Shown in pieces: positions 52,406 to 62,300 of a DNA stretch of 64,000 nucleotides. Made by a program: the position numbers and the translations under genes. Numbering within the stretch: the first letter of the stretch is position 1; each line of letters opens with the position of its first letter. The stretch comes from Acidobacteriota bacterium (GTDB lineage: Bacteria; Acidobacteriota; Holophagae; Acanthopleuribacterales; Acanthopleuribacteraceae), in contig PDUC01000031.1 in the NCBI GenBank assembly GCA_002747255.1, positions 1 through 64,000 of the forward strand, read 5' to 3'. The notes under the pieces were generated by a model. That model did no database searches, was not told where the DNA came from, and saw nothing but the letters and a program-made list of their open reading frames with translations.

Positions 52406-55026
52406 AATTGTTCCTTCCAGTCATAGAGCAAGTTCAACGCTTGCCTGGGTGTGAGATTGTCAAGATCCAGTTCTTTCAGTTCATCGAGAAACGGGGTGTT
52501 CCATTCGGGGAAGAGCGAGAGTTGTTCCGCTTCCTGCGGCTGCGTATCTGCCGATCGTCTGGCAAATCGTGGGTTTCCGGTTGTATCGAGCTCATTTTTT
52601 TCCAGGTTGTGCAGAATTTCACGAGCCCGACGAACAACGGCTTTGGGTAAACCCGCCAGTTGTCCCACATGCACGCCGTAACTCTGATCGGCACTCCCCT
52701 TTTCAATTCTTCTGAGGAAAATGATGTCGTTCTTCCATTCCCGAACGGTGATGTTGCGATTCACGACGCCTTCACACAGCTTTTCCAGCTCGGTCATTTC
52801 GTGATAGTGCGTGGCAAACAGGGTTTTAGCGCCAATTCGGTGTGAATCGTGAATGTATTCCGCTGTTGACCAGGCGATGGCCAAACCATCGAAGGTGGAA
52901 GTACCGCGCCCGATTTCATCGAGAATGATTAAACTGTTTTTAGTGGCATGGTGCAGGATATTGGCTGTTTCCGTCATTTCCACCATAAAGGTGGACTGAC
53001 CGCGAGCCAGGTGATCGCTGGCGCCCACGCGTGTGAAAATGCGGTCCACCACTCCTATTTCCGCACTGGTCGCGGGCACATAACTCCCGGCTTGAGCCAG
53101 CAAAACAATCAGGGCGACCTGCCTTAAATAGGTACTTTTACCGCCCATGTTGGGGCCGGTGATTATATTCAGCCGGTCCGAACCTGTATTGAGGAAGGTG
53201 TCGTTGGCAATAAAGGGATCGCTACCGAGTGATTCAACTACAGGGTGTCTGCCGTCCTTGATAACCAGCGCGTCGCCATCACTTATTTCAGGCAGGCAAT
53301 AGTTCTTCTGAGCGGCCAACTCGGCAAGAGCCCCGTGCACATCCACCAGAGCCAGAACCAGTGCCCACTTTCTGAGCGTATTCAGGCTGGCCTGACATTG
53401 TGCTACCAGCTGCCGGTAGAGCTGGTCTTCGAGCACCAGAATCTTTTCCTCCGCGCCCAGTATTTTTTCTTCGTATGTTTTGAGCTCATCGGTGATGTAG
53501 CGTTCGGAATTGACCAGTGTCTGTTTGCGAACGTAGTGCGCGGGCACCTTGCTGGAGTGGATCTTACTGACTTCAATGTAGTAACCAAACACTTTATTGT
53601 ACTGCACTTTCAGTTTGGAAATACCTGTCGCCTCCCGTTCCCTCGCTTCCAGTTCGGCCAGGGTGCTTCTGGAATCCTTCCTGATGGAGCGCAGTTCGTC
53701 GAGTTCTTGGTTGACGCCCCGGGCAAGGACACCGCCATTGCGCGTATGGGTAGGCGGATCGGTAACCAGCTGTTGATCGATGGTTTCGCAGAGCTGCCAG
53801 AGATGCGATAGATCCTGGTCGTTGATTTGATAGCGATCGGGAACGATTTCATCCATCAGCTCGACAATTTCGGGTATTTTCTTGAGAGACAGCCCAATGC
53901 CAAGCAATTCTCGCGGGTTGATGGAACCCATGGCCAGCTTGCTGTTCTGCCTGTCCAGGTCAGGTACCTTTTTCAGGATCTCTCTCATTTCCTGACGAGC
54001 GATGGTTGCATTCAGGTAGGAAGTCACAAACGCTTGTCTGGAGCGGATGGCTTCGACATCGATCAGCGGCCTGAGAAGCCACTCTTTCAACAGGCGGCCA
54101 CCCATGGCAGTCATGGTCATATCGATTTGACCCAAAAGACTTTCCGTGCGGTTACCGTCAAACAGCGAACGAACGACTTCCAGATTTCTCAACGTGGTTC
54201 CATCAAGGACCATGTGATCGGATTTCTGCAAAACCTTCAAATCCTGAATGTGTTTGGCTTCGCCTTTTTGCGTGCTTTGAACATAGTGCAGGGCTCCGCC
54301 TGCCGCGCGAACAGCCCACGTAGACTTTTCGAGCCCGAAACCGGCCAGACTGATGGCTTTGAAATGATCGAGCAGGGTGGTTCTGGCGTAATCGTATGAA
54401 AAGCGCCAGGCCTCTTTCTCGGTTTTACAGCGTTTCTGGAGGAAACCCGGATCCAGCCAGGAAAGGTCGGTCTCCTCGGGAATCAATATCTCAACCGGGT
54501 CTCTGGTTACCAAAAGATCACCGGCTTCAATCAGGCGGTCTGGTCCGTTTAACTCGATGACTTCAAAGCGGCCTGTGGAAAACTCGAGAAAAGCGAGGCC
54601 GATATGGCGTTCATCCTGAACGAGGGACACGAGGTACTGAAACTCTTTTCCCTCCAGACATTGTTCGTCAAGAACCGTGCCGGGCGTGATCACCTTGACG
54701 ACTTCCCTCTTTACCAGGCCTTTGGTGGCTTTGGGGTCTTCAACCTGTTCGCAGATAGCGACACGAAAACCCTTTCGGATCATTTTAGCAATGTAGCCTT
54801 CTGCCGCGTGAAAGGGCACCCCGCACATGGGCGCTTCCGAGGCCGTTCCGCGCCCTCGTTTGGTGAGCGTAATGCCCAGCGCGGCCGAAGCGGCAATGGC
54901 GTCCTCGTACATCATCTCGTAAAAATCGCCCATTCTGAAAAACAGGATTTCGTCGGGAAACTGTTTTTTAATGGTCTGATACTGCACTATCAGAGGCGAC
55001 AGTTTTTTTTCTTTTTTTCTAGTCAT
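52402..55026 (-). CDS. mutS: DNA mismatch repair protein MutS
   Basis: 874 residues from the ATG at 55026, which follows AGGA and gives the usual N-terminus (LSPLIVQYQTIKKQFPDEIL, FFRMGDFYEMMYEDA with the mismatch-probing Phe-x-Glu). Walker A is GPNMGGKSTYLRQVALI; LIILDEIGRGTSTFDGLAIA and THYHEMTELE are intact. MutS finds mismatches and recruits MutL. The C-terminal end (about 800-874) is short but present. It overlaps the VanZ gene upstream by 8 bases and nagZ downstream by 4. Confidence 0.97.
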   Translation of the reverse strand: MTRKKEKKLSPLIVQYQTIKKQFPDEILFFRMGDFYEMMYEDAIAASAALGITLTKRGRGTASEAPMCGVPFHAAEGYIAKMIRKGFRVAICEQVEDPKATKGLVKREVVKVITPGTVLDEQCLEGKEFQYLVSLVQDERHIGLAFLEFSTGRFEVIELNGPDRLIEAGDLLVTRDPVEILIPEETDLSWLDPGFLQKRCKTEKEAWRFSYDYARTTLLDHFKAISLAGFGLEKSTWAVRAAGGALHYVQSTQKGEAKHIQDLKVLQKSDHMVLDGTTLRNLEVVRSLFDGNRTESLLGQIDMTMTAMGGRLLKEWLLRPLIDVEAIRSRQAFVTSYLNATIARQEMREILKKVPDLDRQNSKLAMGSINPRELLGIGLSLKKIPEIVELMDEIVPDRYQINDQDLSHLWQLCETIDQQLVTDPPTHTRNGGVLARGVNQELDELRSIRKDSRSTLAELEAREREATGISKLKVQYNKVFGYYIEVSKIHSSKVPAHYVRKQTLVNSERYITDELKTYEEKILGAEEKILVLEDQLYRQLVAQCQASLNTLRKWALVLALVDVHGALAELAAQKNYCLPEISDGDALVIKDGRHPVVESLGSDPFIANDTFLNTGSDRLNIITGPNMGGKSTYLRQVALIVLLAQAGSYVPATSAEIGVVDRIFTRVGASDHLARGQSTFMVEMTETANILHHATKNSLIILDEIGRGTSTFDGLAIAWSTAEYIHDSHRIGAKTLFATHYHEMTELEKLCEGVVNRNITVREWKNDIIFLRRIEKGSADQSYGVHVGQLAGLPKAVVRRAREILHNLEKNELDTTGNPRFARRSADTQPQEAEQLSLFPEWNTPFLDELKELDLDNLTPRQALNLLYDWKEQL

Positions 55027-55456
55027 CGTTTTGTTCCTGTCTGAAGTACAGGCCCGCAATATGCACAATAGACGTTCCCAGTAAGATCCCCGCCATATCT
55101 GCCGCAAAATCGCCCATGGATGCTTGCCGATAGGCCAGCTTGGACTGCAGGAACTCGATACCCAGACCGTATCCCGACCAGAGAATGACGTTGGGTAAAT
55201 GAAGCAGGTAATGACCCCGTTTCAAACGCGAAAACCAATCAAAAGACAGGGAAATAAAGCCCATGACGGTTAAAACAGTAAAGCCAAGAAAATGGAGCAC
55301 TTTATCTAAATGAGGAAACAACTGAATACGTCCCGATGGCTCTTTGAGAGCTAAAAATGTTGCTGTATCCAATAAAACAAGAAGAATAAAGGAGGCCAGC
55401 CACCGTCTGGCAAATAAATTGATAACAGCATTTCTGACGAGATGGAAACGTATCAA
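55019..55456 (-). CDS. VanZ-like family membrane protein
   Basis: 145 residues with four membrane helices. The VanZ-like pattern is clear: HLDKVLHFLGFTVLTVMG and GIEFLQSKLAYRQASMGDFA followed by ADMAGILLG. VanZ gives low-level teicoplanin resistance in enterococci; the general function of this family is unknown. First of three overlapping genes with mutS and nagZ. Confidence 0.88.
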   Translation of the reverse strand: MIRFHLVRNAVINLFARRWLASFILLVLLDTATFLALKEPSGRIQLFPHLDKVLHFLGFTVLTVMGFISLSFDWFSRLKRGHYLLHLPNVILWSGYGLGIEFLQSKLAYRQASMGDFAADMAGILLGTSIVHIAGLYFRQEQNDD

Positions 55457-55750
55457 GTTGTCACTCCATTCCTTTTTTCCAGGCCCGTCATTTTAGCATA
55501 AGAACTGACGCATATCCCCGTAAAATCAATTGATGGTTCATACGGTGAGGTTTCAATCCCTAACCCGGGGAGAAAAGCGAAAACAAGACGCGAACCGCAG
55601 CAGCCTGTTATATATCCGCGATGTGTTGTCGTATGATAGCGAGTGCTGATACCAGGGCCGTCAATTTCTGCGGTGCGATGAACTTGCGGATACGATCAGC
55701 TTATTTTGTCCATCAATAGACTACCGCTAATTTCATACAGGCTTTCAGGG
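55457..55750. other. Intergenic region, nothing identified
   Basis: No gene, terminator or RNA is supported. A single GTTTCAATCCC near 55547 resembles part of a CRISPR repeat but is not repeated. Confidence 0.4.
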
Positions 55751-55990
55751 TCAGAAAGAGTCCATTAAGTTGAAAAGATTTTGATTGATGAGAAGAAAAT
55801 GACCCTCTCTGTCCAGATTGGCGATGAGCTCATCGGCAGTAAGTCGGGAGTGGGTGCAATTATAAAAGCGCGCTTCTGCCCCGAACCGGTCTGTAAAGGC
55901 GTTTTTTAACTCACATTTGGTATAGACCTGATTAAATAACAACATCATTTTCAAGACTTCGTGCTCGTGCAACAGCTTTGACTCTGTCAT
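55751..55990 (-). CDS. YecH-like small metal-binding family protein (DUF2492)
   Basis: 79 residues with AGGAG 5 bases before the ATG. LLHEHEVLKMMLLFNQVYTK, AFTDRFGAEARFYNCTHSRL and TADELIANLDREGHF match the YecH/DUF2492 layout, in which an N-terminal HEV and a central C-T-H are possible metal ligands. The usual C-terminal Cys/His ligands are missing here (it ends NLFNLMDSF). Function unknown. Confidence 0.75.
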   Translation of the reverse strand: MTESKLLHEHEVLKMMLLFNQVYTKCELKNAFTDRFGAEARFYNCTHSRLTADELIANLDREGHFLLINQNLFNLMDSF

Positions 55991-56078
55991 GGGTACTCCT
56001 ATTCCCAGTGTTGCATTTGTTTTTGCAAAGTATCGATGGCGTTCACGCCACTTGCGTTCCTAAACTTTAGAACATTCA

Positions 56079-56110
56079 ATGACATACCCTGTCGCAAAAG
56101 GGTATGTCAT
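56079..56110. other. Perfect 12-bp hairpin in intergenic DNA
   Basis: ATGACATACCCT (56079-56090) and AGGGTATGTCAT (56099-56110) pair perfectly around an eight-base loop. No T run follows on either strand, so it is not a simple terminator. Confidence 0.6.
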
Positions 56111-56215
56111 CCTAGACAATCGGGATCTCCGTACGGGGTTCTATTTTAAGGTCGCGTAAGATTGGAATTGGCAGACCATGCTCTTGTCCGGTAAAATGAG
56201 TGTCAATCAGCACTT

Positions 56216-56292
56216 GGTTTTAAACACGAAAAGTGCGACTTGACTTGCTCCAGACAGTTAAGTGTCTGATGTCAAAGCACTTTTCTAAAACC
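56216..56292 (+). ncRNA. Candidate structured RNA: long hairpin with one-sided bulges
   Basis: Four paired blocks nest in one 77-base hairpin: GGTTTTA (56216) with TAAAACC (56286); AAAAGTGC (56229) with GCACTTTT (56277); TTGAC (56240) with GTCAA (56271); CAGACA (56251) with TGTCTG (56263), loop GTTAAG. That is 26 base pairs. The unpaired bases lie almost entirely on the 5' arm (6, 3 and 6 bases against 1, 1 and 2). It is 209 bases before the phosphatase start. The strand is a guess; the fold works on either. Confidence 0.45.
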
Positions 56293-56350
56293 TCAGAATA
56301 GCTGCCAAAGACAGGCGGAAAAGCATTTCCAAGCTTACTGAAGAAGCGCA

Positions 56351-56375
56351 GACTTGGTGTCGATTAAGACAAGTC
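56351..56375. other. Third hairpin of the structured intergenic region
   Basis: GACT (56351-56354) pairs with AGTC (56372-56375) and TGTC (56358-56361) with GACA (56368-56371), loop GATTAA, with a three-base bulge TGG on the 5' side. Short, but it repeats the 5'-side bulge pattern of the hairpin before it. The rest of the 55991-56500 region is unremarkable. Confidence 0.35.
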
Positions 56376-56500
56376 GCCATGGGCTGGCATACTTTTGCGG
56401 ATGAAACTCCAATCCAGATAGAATAGGACTGGAATTTAAAACACAGATCCATTAGAGTATCAGCTGCTTGAGGGGCAGGAAGTTAACCAGAGTAAGAGAG

Positions 56501-57412
56501 ATGAACAAAAAAAAGAGAAAAAAGCTCCATTTTTTACAGGGTGAGCTCGACAACTTTCTTCAGCTTGTCGATCAGATTACACCGGGTCCCGGTAACATCC
56601 CGGTACTGCCCGGACTCGATATTTTCGGAGGGACCCTTCCTCTGCACAGTCGCGCTGGCGGTGATCATATTATCTACCTCGATTTCAATAATCGCTACGA
56701 TTTAGAAGGTCGCATTCAGAGAGCGCAAACAGCCAATCAGACTGAGCTTGCAGCGGAATTGGAGAGGTTGAAAAGCAAAGCGGGCGTCATGGTAGCCGAT
56801 ATCTCCGGACACAAAATGACAGATGCTTACATCGCGGCCATGCTTCATCAATCTTTCCTGCTGGGTGTTCTTTATGAAATGGAAATGAATGGATGCATCA
56901 CGGTCAAGCTGTTTGAATCCATTAACAATCGCTTTTACCGCTCGTCAAAGGTCAATAAGTTCCTGACTATGATTTACGGTGAGATTCATCAAAACGGCAA
57001 GTTCAGGTTCATTTCCGCGGGTCACCCCATGCCGTTAATCTTTTCGGCAGAGTACAATTGTCTGGTGGATATCCCGCCGGAAATGTTAACTCGCTTCCCG
57101 CCCATTGGAACCATGCCTTCCAAGCTGGATCCGGACGGTTCACGTGAACTGCCGCCACTGAGTTTTAAGGACACCTACAAGGTTCACGAATTTGAGCTCA
57201 TGTCACCGGGCGATATTCTGATGCTTGTTTCGGACGGATTCTTTGATCACAGCAATGAAACTGAGAACTACGAACAGCATCGCTTGAAAGGAAAACTTCA
57301 AGAGTTAAAGCACTTGTCAGCCAAAGAAATCTACACGGCTCTCACCAAAGACATACTTGAATTTGCGCCCCAAAAAGATGATATTTCCGTGGTTCTCATC
57401 AAGAAGAATTAA
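56501..57412 (+). CDS. PP2C/SpoIIE-family serine phosphatase
   Basis: 303 residues from the ATG at 56501; an upstream in-frame TTG at 56468 lacks a ribosome binding site. The SpoIIE/PP2C domain spans most of the protein: DHIIYLDFNNRYDLEGRI, MVADISGHKMTDAYIAAMLH with the first metal aspartate, FRFISAGHPMPLIF, ILMLVSDGFFDHSNE and KDDISVVLI with the later metal aspartates. No sensor or receiver domain is attached. It would dephosphorylate anti-sigma antagonist-type proteins; no such partner adjoins it. A structured intergenic region lies just upstream. Confidence 0.9.
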   Translation: MNKKKRKKLHFLQGELDNFLQLVDQITPGPGNIPVLPGLDIFGGTLPLHSRAGGDHIIYLDFNNRYDLEGRIQRAQTANQTELAAELERLKSKAGVMVADISGHKMTDAYIAAMLHQSFLLGVLYEMEMNGCITVKLFESINNRFYRSSKVNKFLTMIYGEIHQNGKFRFISAGHPMPLIFSAEYNCLVDIPPEMLTRFPPIGTMPSKLDPDGSRELPPLSFKDTYKVHEFELMSPGDILMLVSDGFFDHSNETENYEQHRLKGKLQELKHLSAKEIYTALTKDILEFAPQKDDISVVLIKKN

Positions 57413-58416
57413 GCCAGAAAAAAATCCCTGTCTTTTTTTGCTCCCTGATCAACAAGGTAGGCCTTGACGCGCTCACGGGCACCCCGTCCGCTCACCAGAG
57501 ATAAAATGCCGCTCCCGCTGTTCAGATTCCATCGGTTAGGATCAATGACACTGACACCTTCAATTAACGTGCCCACTTTTTTAGGGTCAATATCGATGTA
57601 TGCAACAATCTCCATACCGTGTTCCTTCAAAATTCGGGCTTTCCTTCTGGCCAGCTTCCCGGCTCCCCAGATGGTGAAACGCGGAAAGGAAGGCGCCTTG
57701 CGCTTTAATACTTCCAGCAAGTAGGGGATTTTAATTTGAAAAAAGGCCTCCGCGCTGTATCTTGAATCGGTTCGAGACAGGCGTTTCGGCAAATCGTGCC
57801 ACTCAAGCAGCGTTTGGGGTACTTTTTCCATTTTGACACCTAAAGCTGCCAGCCTGAGCCACAGGTCGTAGTCTTCCGGAAAGGGTCCATCCCGATATCC
57901 GCCTATTTCTTCAATGACCGCTTTTCTGTACATCACTGACGGATGTGCCAAGGGTGACTCGATCAGGAGAGCCGATTCAATCTCAGGCCAGCTCCGCTGC
58001 CGATTGAGCCAGGCTACGTAAAGACCGTAACCTTTTTGATTTTCTCTGTTTCCCAGATGATCCACCAGACAGGAGACAACACCAACATGGCTGTGTTCTT
58101 CCAAGTAGGCAACTTGAGTTTCCAAACGCTTGGGGTAACTGACATCATCGGCATCCATGCGGGCAATGTATTGTGATTGAGCCTCTCGCAACCCTCTGTT
58201 CAGCGCTCCTGTAATACCCATATGATCGATGGGGATGACCTTTAATCTCTCATCGTGTATTCTCGAAAGCTCTGCTCCTGTGTTATCCGTTGAGCCGTCG
58301 TCAACCACAATGCACTCAAGGTTTGCCATAGTCTGTGAGAGAATACTCTGAACCGCCCGACGAATGGTTTTTTCCGCATTGTAGGCAGGAAGAACAACAC
58401 TCACTTCCGCTTTCAT
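57409..58416 (-). CDS. GT2 glycosyltransferase fused to a Rossmann-like C-terminal domain
   Basis: 335 residues. The N-terminal 230 residues form a GT-A fold: SVVLPAYNAEKTIRRAVQSI, CIVVDDGSTDNT, ARMDADDVSYPKRL with the D-x-D metal motif, and FPEDYDLWLRLAALG. Residues about 245-335 begin FTIWGAGKLARRKARILKEH and contain VAYIDIDPKKVG, like a nucleotide- or sugar-binding Rossmann half-domain. It probably adds a sugar to a polysaccharide or lipid. The start overlaps the stop of the MBL gene (ATGA); its stop overlaps the phosphatase stop on the other strand. Confidence 0.88.
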   Translation of the reverse strand: MKAEVSVVLPAYNAEKTIRRAVQSILSQTMANLECIVVDDGSTDNTGAELSRIHDERLKVIPIDHMGITGALNRGLREAQSQYIARMDADDVSYPKRLETQVAYLEEHSHVGVVSCLVDHLGNRENQKGYGLYVAWLNRQRSWPEIESALLIESPLAHPSVMYRKAVIEEIGGYRDGPFPEDYDLWLRLAALGVKMEKVPQTLLEWHDLPKRLSRTDSRYSAEAFFQIKIPYLLEVLKRKAPSFPRFTIWGAGKLARRKARILKEHGMEIVAYIDIDPKKVGTLIEGVSVIDPNRWNLNSGSGILSLVSGRGARERVKAYLVDQGAKKDRDFFLA

Positions 58417-59234
58417 TTGTGATAATCCAACTTTCTCTTTTTCATTTTTCTCAACTCCGAGCTGAAATAGGATACGATTCCAACCATTTTGAATTTCATT
58501 TTTTGCTGTTTCCCTATTTTATCTGACAAGATCCGATAGAAATTTGGGAAGCAGGCCGGGTCCATCGGACCACCATGCGCCAGCAAAAGGATCTTCGGAT
58601 CGATGGCTTCAAGCCTTGTATAACTGTTTTGCATTTGCACTTTCAGGGTAACGGGAAAGGGCGGCAGGTATTTTTCTTTAATTTTCACAAGCAAATCACC
58701 CACATAGAGTACATTGGAATCGCGATGGTACAGGCAAATATCGTGAGACGTGTGGCCCGGAGTATGGAGGACGGTCCAGTCTTCAAAGCCAGGAAGGGTT
58801 TGTTCATCATCTAGAGAGCAATCGGGGTTAACCAATCTGGCATAGTGTACGCGCCTCTTTTGGTTGCCCTGTTTTCTGGAAACCCACCAGGCGAGATAAG
58901 TGTCTATCTTGTGCTGCAGAAAACCTCCCAGACCGGCATACCAGCGATCGATATTTTTAAACGCGGCTATTTCAGTGTTGGTGTGTGCTCTGAGTGATTG
59001 TGATCCACCGGCGTGATCGGGATGAAGATGGGTCACGACACACAGCTTCAACTGCGACACATCCCGCTTCAGTGTATGCCGGATATAAGACCTTATTTCC
59101 CCAGCATCGCATCGACACCCGCAATCCAGTAACAAAAGTTTATGGGGATACTGCACCAGATACATGGACTCAATATGACCTTGCAAATGATGAATGCTCA
59201 TGGAATCGAATTTCAATGTTTCAAGACAAATCAC
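58413..59234 (-). CDS. MBL-fold metallo-hydrolase
   Basis: About 273 residues. The metal motif is VVTHLHPDHAGGS (H-x-H-x-D-H), followed by LHTPGHTSHDICLYH, NVLYVGDLLV and LLLAHGGPMDP with the further ligands. N-terminal GHIESMYLVQYPHKLLLLDC is typical. The substrate is unknown (thioesterase or glyoxalase-like). The open frame extends to a GTG at 59267, but a promoter -10 lies just upstream of that codon, so transcription would begin inside it; the GTG at 59234, with GGGAG upstream, is the better start. Confidence 0.85.
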   Translation of the reverse strand: MICLETLKFDSMSIHHLQGHIESMYLVQYPHKLLLLDCGCRCDAGEIRSYIRHTLKRDVSQLKLCVVTHLHPDHAGGSQSLRAHTNTEIAAFKNIDRWYAGLGGFLQHKIDTYLAWWVSRKQGNQKRRVHYARLVNPDCSLDDEQTLPGFEDWTVLHTPGHTSHDICLYHRDSNVLYVGDLLVKIKEKYLPPFPVTLKVQMQNSYTRLEAIDPKILLLAHGGPMDPACFPNFYRILSDKIGKQQKMKFKMVGIVSYFSSELRKMKKRKLDYHK

Positions 59235-59269
59235 GCGCTTTTGCTTCACTCCCGAAAAAAATCGCACTT

Positions 59270-59299
59270 ATTATAACGGTTATTTAAAGCTAATGTAAA
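59270..59299 (-). promoter_or_regulatory. Promoter of the MBL hydrolase-glycosyltransferase pair
   Basis: On the minus strand TTTACA (59294-59299) and TATAAT (59270-59275) are 18 bases apart. The predicted start of transcription is near 59263. It also lies in the divergent region before the propeller gene. Confidence 0.6.
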
Positions 59300-59397
59300 A
59301 CTACAAGCAAGAAATCGGGTTTGTGGTAACAGCTATTCGTTCTCAAATCGCTGTTCTGCTAACATGTATGGTAGAAAAAGCATTCTGGAGGCTCCGC

Positions 59398-62300
59398 ATG
59401 TTCATAAAAACTCTTTTTTCCATGGCTCTTCTGGTTACATCTGTAACAGCACAACTCATTCCCGGTCACGATAAAGAGCACGGTGAAAGTTATCAGATAA
59501 AAATGCGAAGGGAGTATTTTGAAAAATACCGAGGGCTGGATCATACATCGCAGTTTGCCAGACAGAGAAAAAGCAGTGTGGAGAAAATGAAACTTGAGAT
59601 TGAGGAGATTCGGCACAAAGCGAATGCCGGTTCACAACTGGCAGCCACGTGGAAAAGTGTAGGCCCATCACCCATGACCATGTTGAACTGGCGGATGGGT
59701 TATGTGGCGGGTCGAATCTCCGCTTTGGCAATTGACTGGCAGGCTCCCAACATCATATACCTTGGCGCGGCATCTGGCGGTGTCTGGAAGTCACTGGACC
59801 GTGGCTTGACCTGGACAGAAATTGGCCAGAACCTCGGTTCACAGAGCATTGGCTCCATTTTAGTGGATCCACACAATCACGAGCGAATCTGGGTAGGCAC
59901 AGGAGAGCACGCCCAAAGCTGTCACGGCTATTTCGGGCAGGGACTTTACAGGTCCGATGACGGAGGATCGACCTTTATCGAAGTCAATGGCTCTGGGAAC
60001 GCTTCCTTGAATTTGTCTTACATTGCATCCATTATCGTACATCCCGAAAATGAGAATATCGTCCTGGCGGGAGGACACGGTTATTGTCTTGAGGGCAATT
60101 ACCTCACAGGCGGTCTTTTCCGCTCGGAAAACGGCGGACAAACATGGGCCAAACTGCACAACGGCGCTGTTAACGATCTAATTCAAGATCCCAGCAACGC
60201 GAATCGCATGTTCATGGCCATGGGACGCTGGGGCGCTTTCAATTCGGGCATCTACGAATCCACCGATGGCGGACAAACCTGGAATCGGCTTTCAGGCGGG
60301 CTGCCTCCCAGCGCCAGTATGAGAAGAAGCCGTATCGCACTTTCTCAAAACAACCCGAACACGCTCTACGCTCTCATTAATGGAGACGATGAGATGACCG
60401 ACCTCTACCGATCAGACAATTCCGGTCAATCCTGGACTCTGGTCAACTCGGATGCCTGCGAGGGGCAGTGTTCCTACAACCTGTGCCTGACCGTGCATCC
60501 AGACGATCCTGACACGGTTATTGTGGGTACCATTCGCTTTTTTGCATCTTACGATGGCGGCAGAACACTCACTCCCATGGTGGACACCTGGGGAGGAGCG
60601 CAAAGAGTTCATCAGGATATTCACGTACTCCTGTGGGATCCCCACGATATCAACACTTTCTGGATAGGATCCGATGGCGGCCTTTGGGGAACGCCGGATC
60701 AGGGTCGTACCTTTTACAACTACAACAACGGCCTCAATATTACGCAGTTTTACGACATAGCGGTTTTTCCAGATGACGCAAACAGTCTTCTCGGCGGATC
60801 TCAGGACAATTCCTCTCTAAAGACCACTGGCAGAGAAATCTGGGATGTGACCCTGGTAACCGGCGACGGTTTCATGAACCTTATCGATCCAGTCCATCCG
60901 GACTACATCTTTCAAACCAGTTACCCCTATGAGGGGTATCCCAATGTTTTCTGGTCTGACAATCGCGGCCGTTCGTTTTTTGACATCGAGTACGACGATC
61001 TCGGTAAAGATGAGCCCTGGCCATGGAAAACGCCCATGGAAATTGCCGCACCCTTGACTCCCAGCCATAAAACACCTGTTTTTCTAGCCTCGGACCGGGT
61101 ATACCGCTCTTTTGACTATGGATCCTCATGGGTTCGGCTTTCAGATTCACTGGTTGCGGAAAGTGACAACTCCATCAGCGTCATGACAGCACGCACTCTT
61201 GAGCACGACACCCTGCTCTATGTCGGTACTGAAGATGGGAAAGTCCATCGATGCGAAAATGCTCTCAGCTCAACCCCTGTCTGGACGGATGTCACGGGCA
61301 CCATTCCAGGCAGTCATATTTCCGACATCGCCATCGACCCAACCGCACCGGATACGGTCTATGTCACACGAGCGGCATTTGGCGGTTCTAAACTCTATTT
61401 GACCACCGACGCAGGAACAAGCTGGCAGGCAGTGGGTAACGGTCTGCCAAATGTTCCCGCTAACTCTGTCTGCGTCGATCCCAGACTGCCGTCCCGAATC
61501 TTTGTTGGAACCGACATCGGGGTTTACTTCAGTGTAAACAGCGGCCTTGATTTTGCGCCTTTCAATCAGGGCATGCCGCTCGGCAATGTGATCGTCGACA
61601 TGGAGATCGATGACGATCCCTATGTTCTAACCGCAGGAACCTACGGCAGAGGAGCCTGGCAAGCTCGCCTGCCTCTGACAAAATCCATACCTATTCCCGA
61701 ACTCTACGAAAAGCGGGGCAATCGCCTGGGCGTCACACCCGGAGTAGAGGCCACCTTGTGCCTGACCAATCCCGATACAGAGCCTGTTACCTATGAACTT
61801 CAGTATATCAACTCTACCGGAAAAACCATTCAAACATCCATTGAAGAACTAAAACCCAGAGCTCACACGCTCAAGAGCTTGGGAGACGGACAGATCGCGG
61901 AAGTCAAGCTGAGTGGATCCATATTACCGCACTGTGTTCTTCTGAAACAGGACTCAACCAAACTGGCTGGCCTTTGGCAGCCTGACTTTTCGCCGCAATC
62001 CAGTCTACTCGTTACTCATATAGCCAGAGACCGCAACCTCTTTTACACCGGCTTCGGTCTGAGTGTGAGCTCTGCAACACGTGTCAACTGGCTGGATGAA
62101 TACGGCTCGCACTATGGCATCCAAGTCCAACATTCTGCGTCTTTTGAACTGCAGGACATTGTCGGAGACCAAATACCCGGCTTTGGCACTTTCCAATGCG
62201 AAAACACCGATAGTTTCATCATCGGTTCGCAGTCATTCGGCACCTTGAACGAATGGCGGCGAGCAGCCATGCTGCCCCTTGGCACGCAGCCTGAAAGCCG

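Noticed and set aside
55545-55568. GTTTCAATCCC-type sequence like the end of a CRISPR repeat
   Set aside because: It occurs once, with no second copy at a spacer-sized distance and no cas genes in the window.
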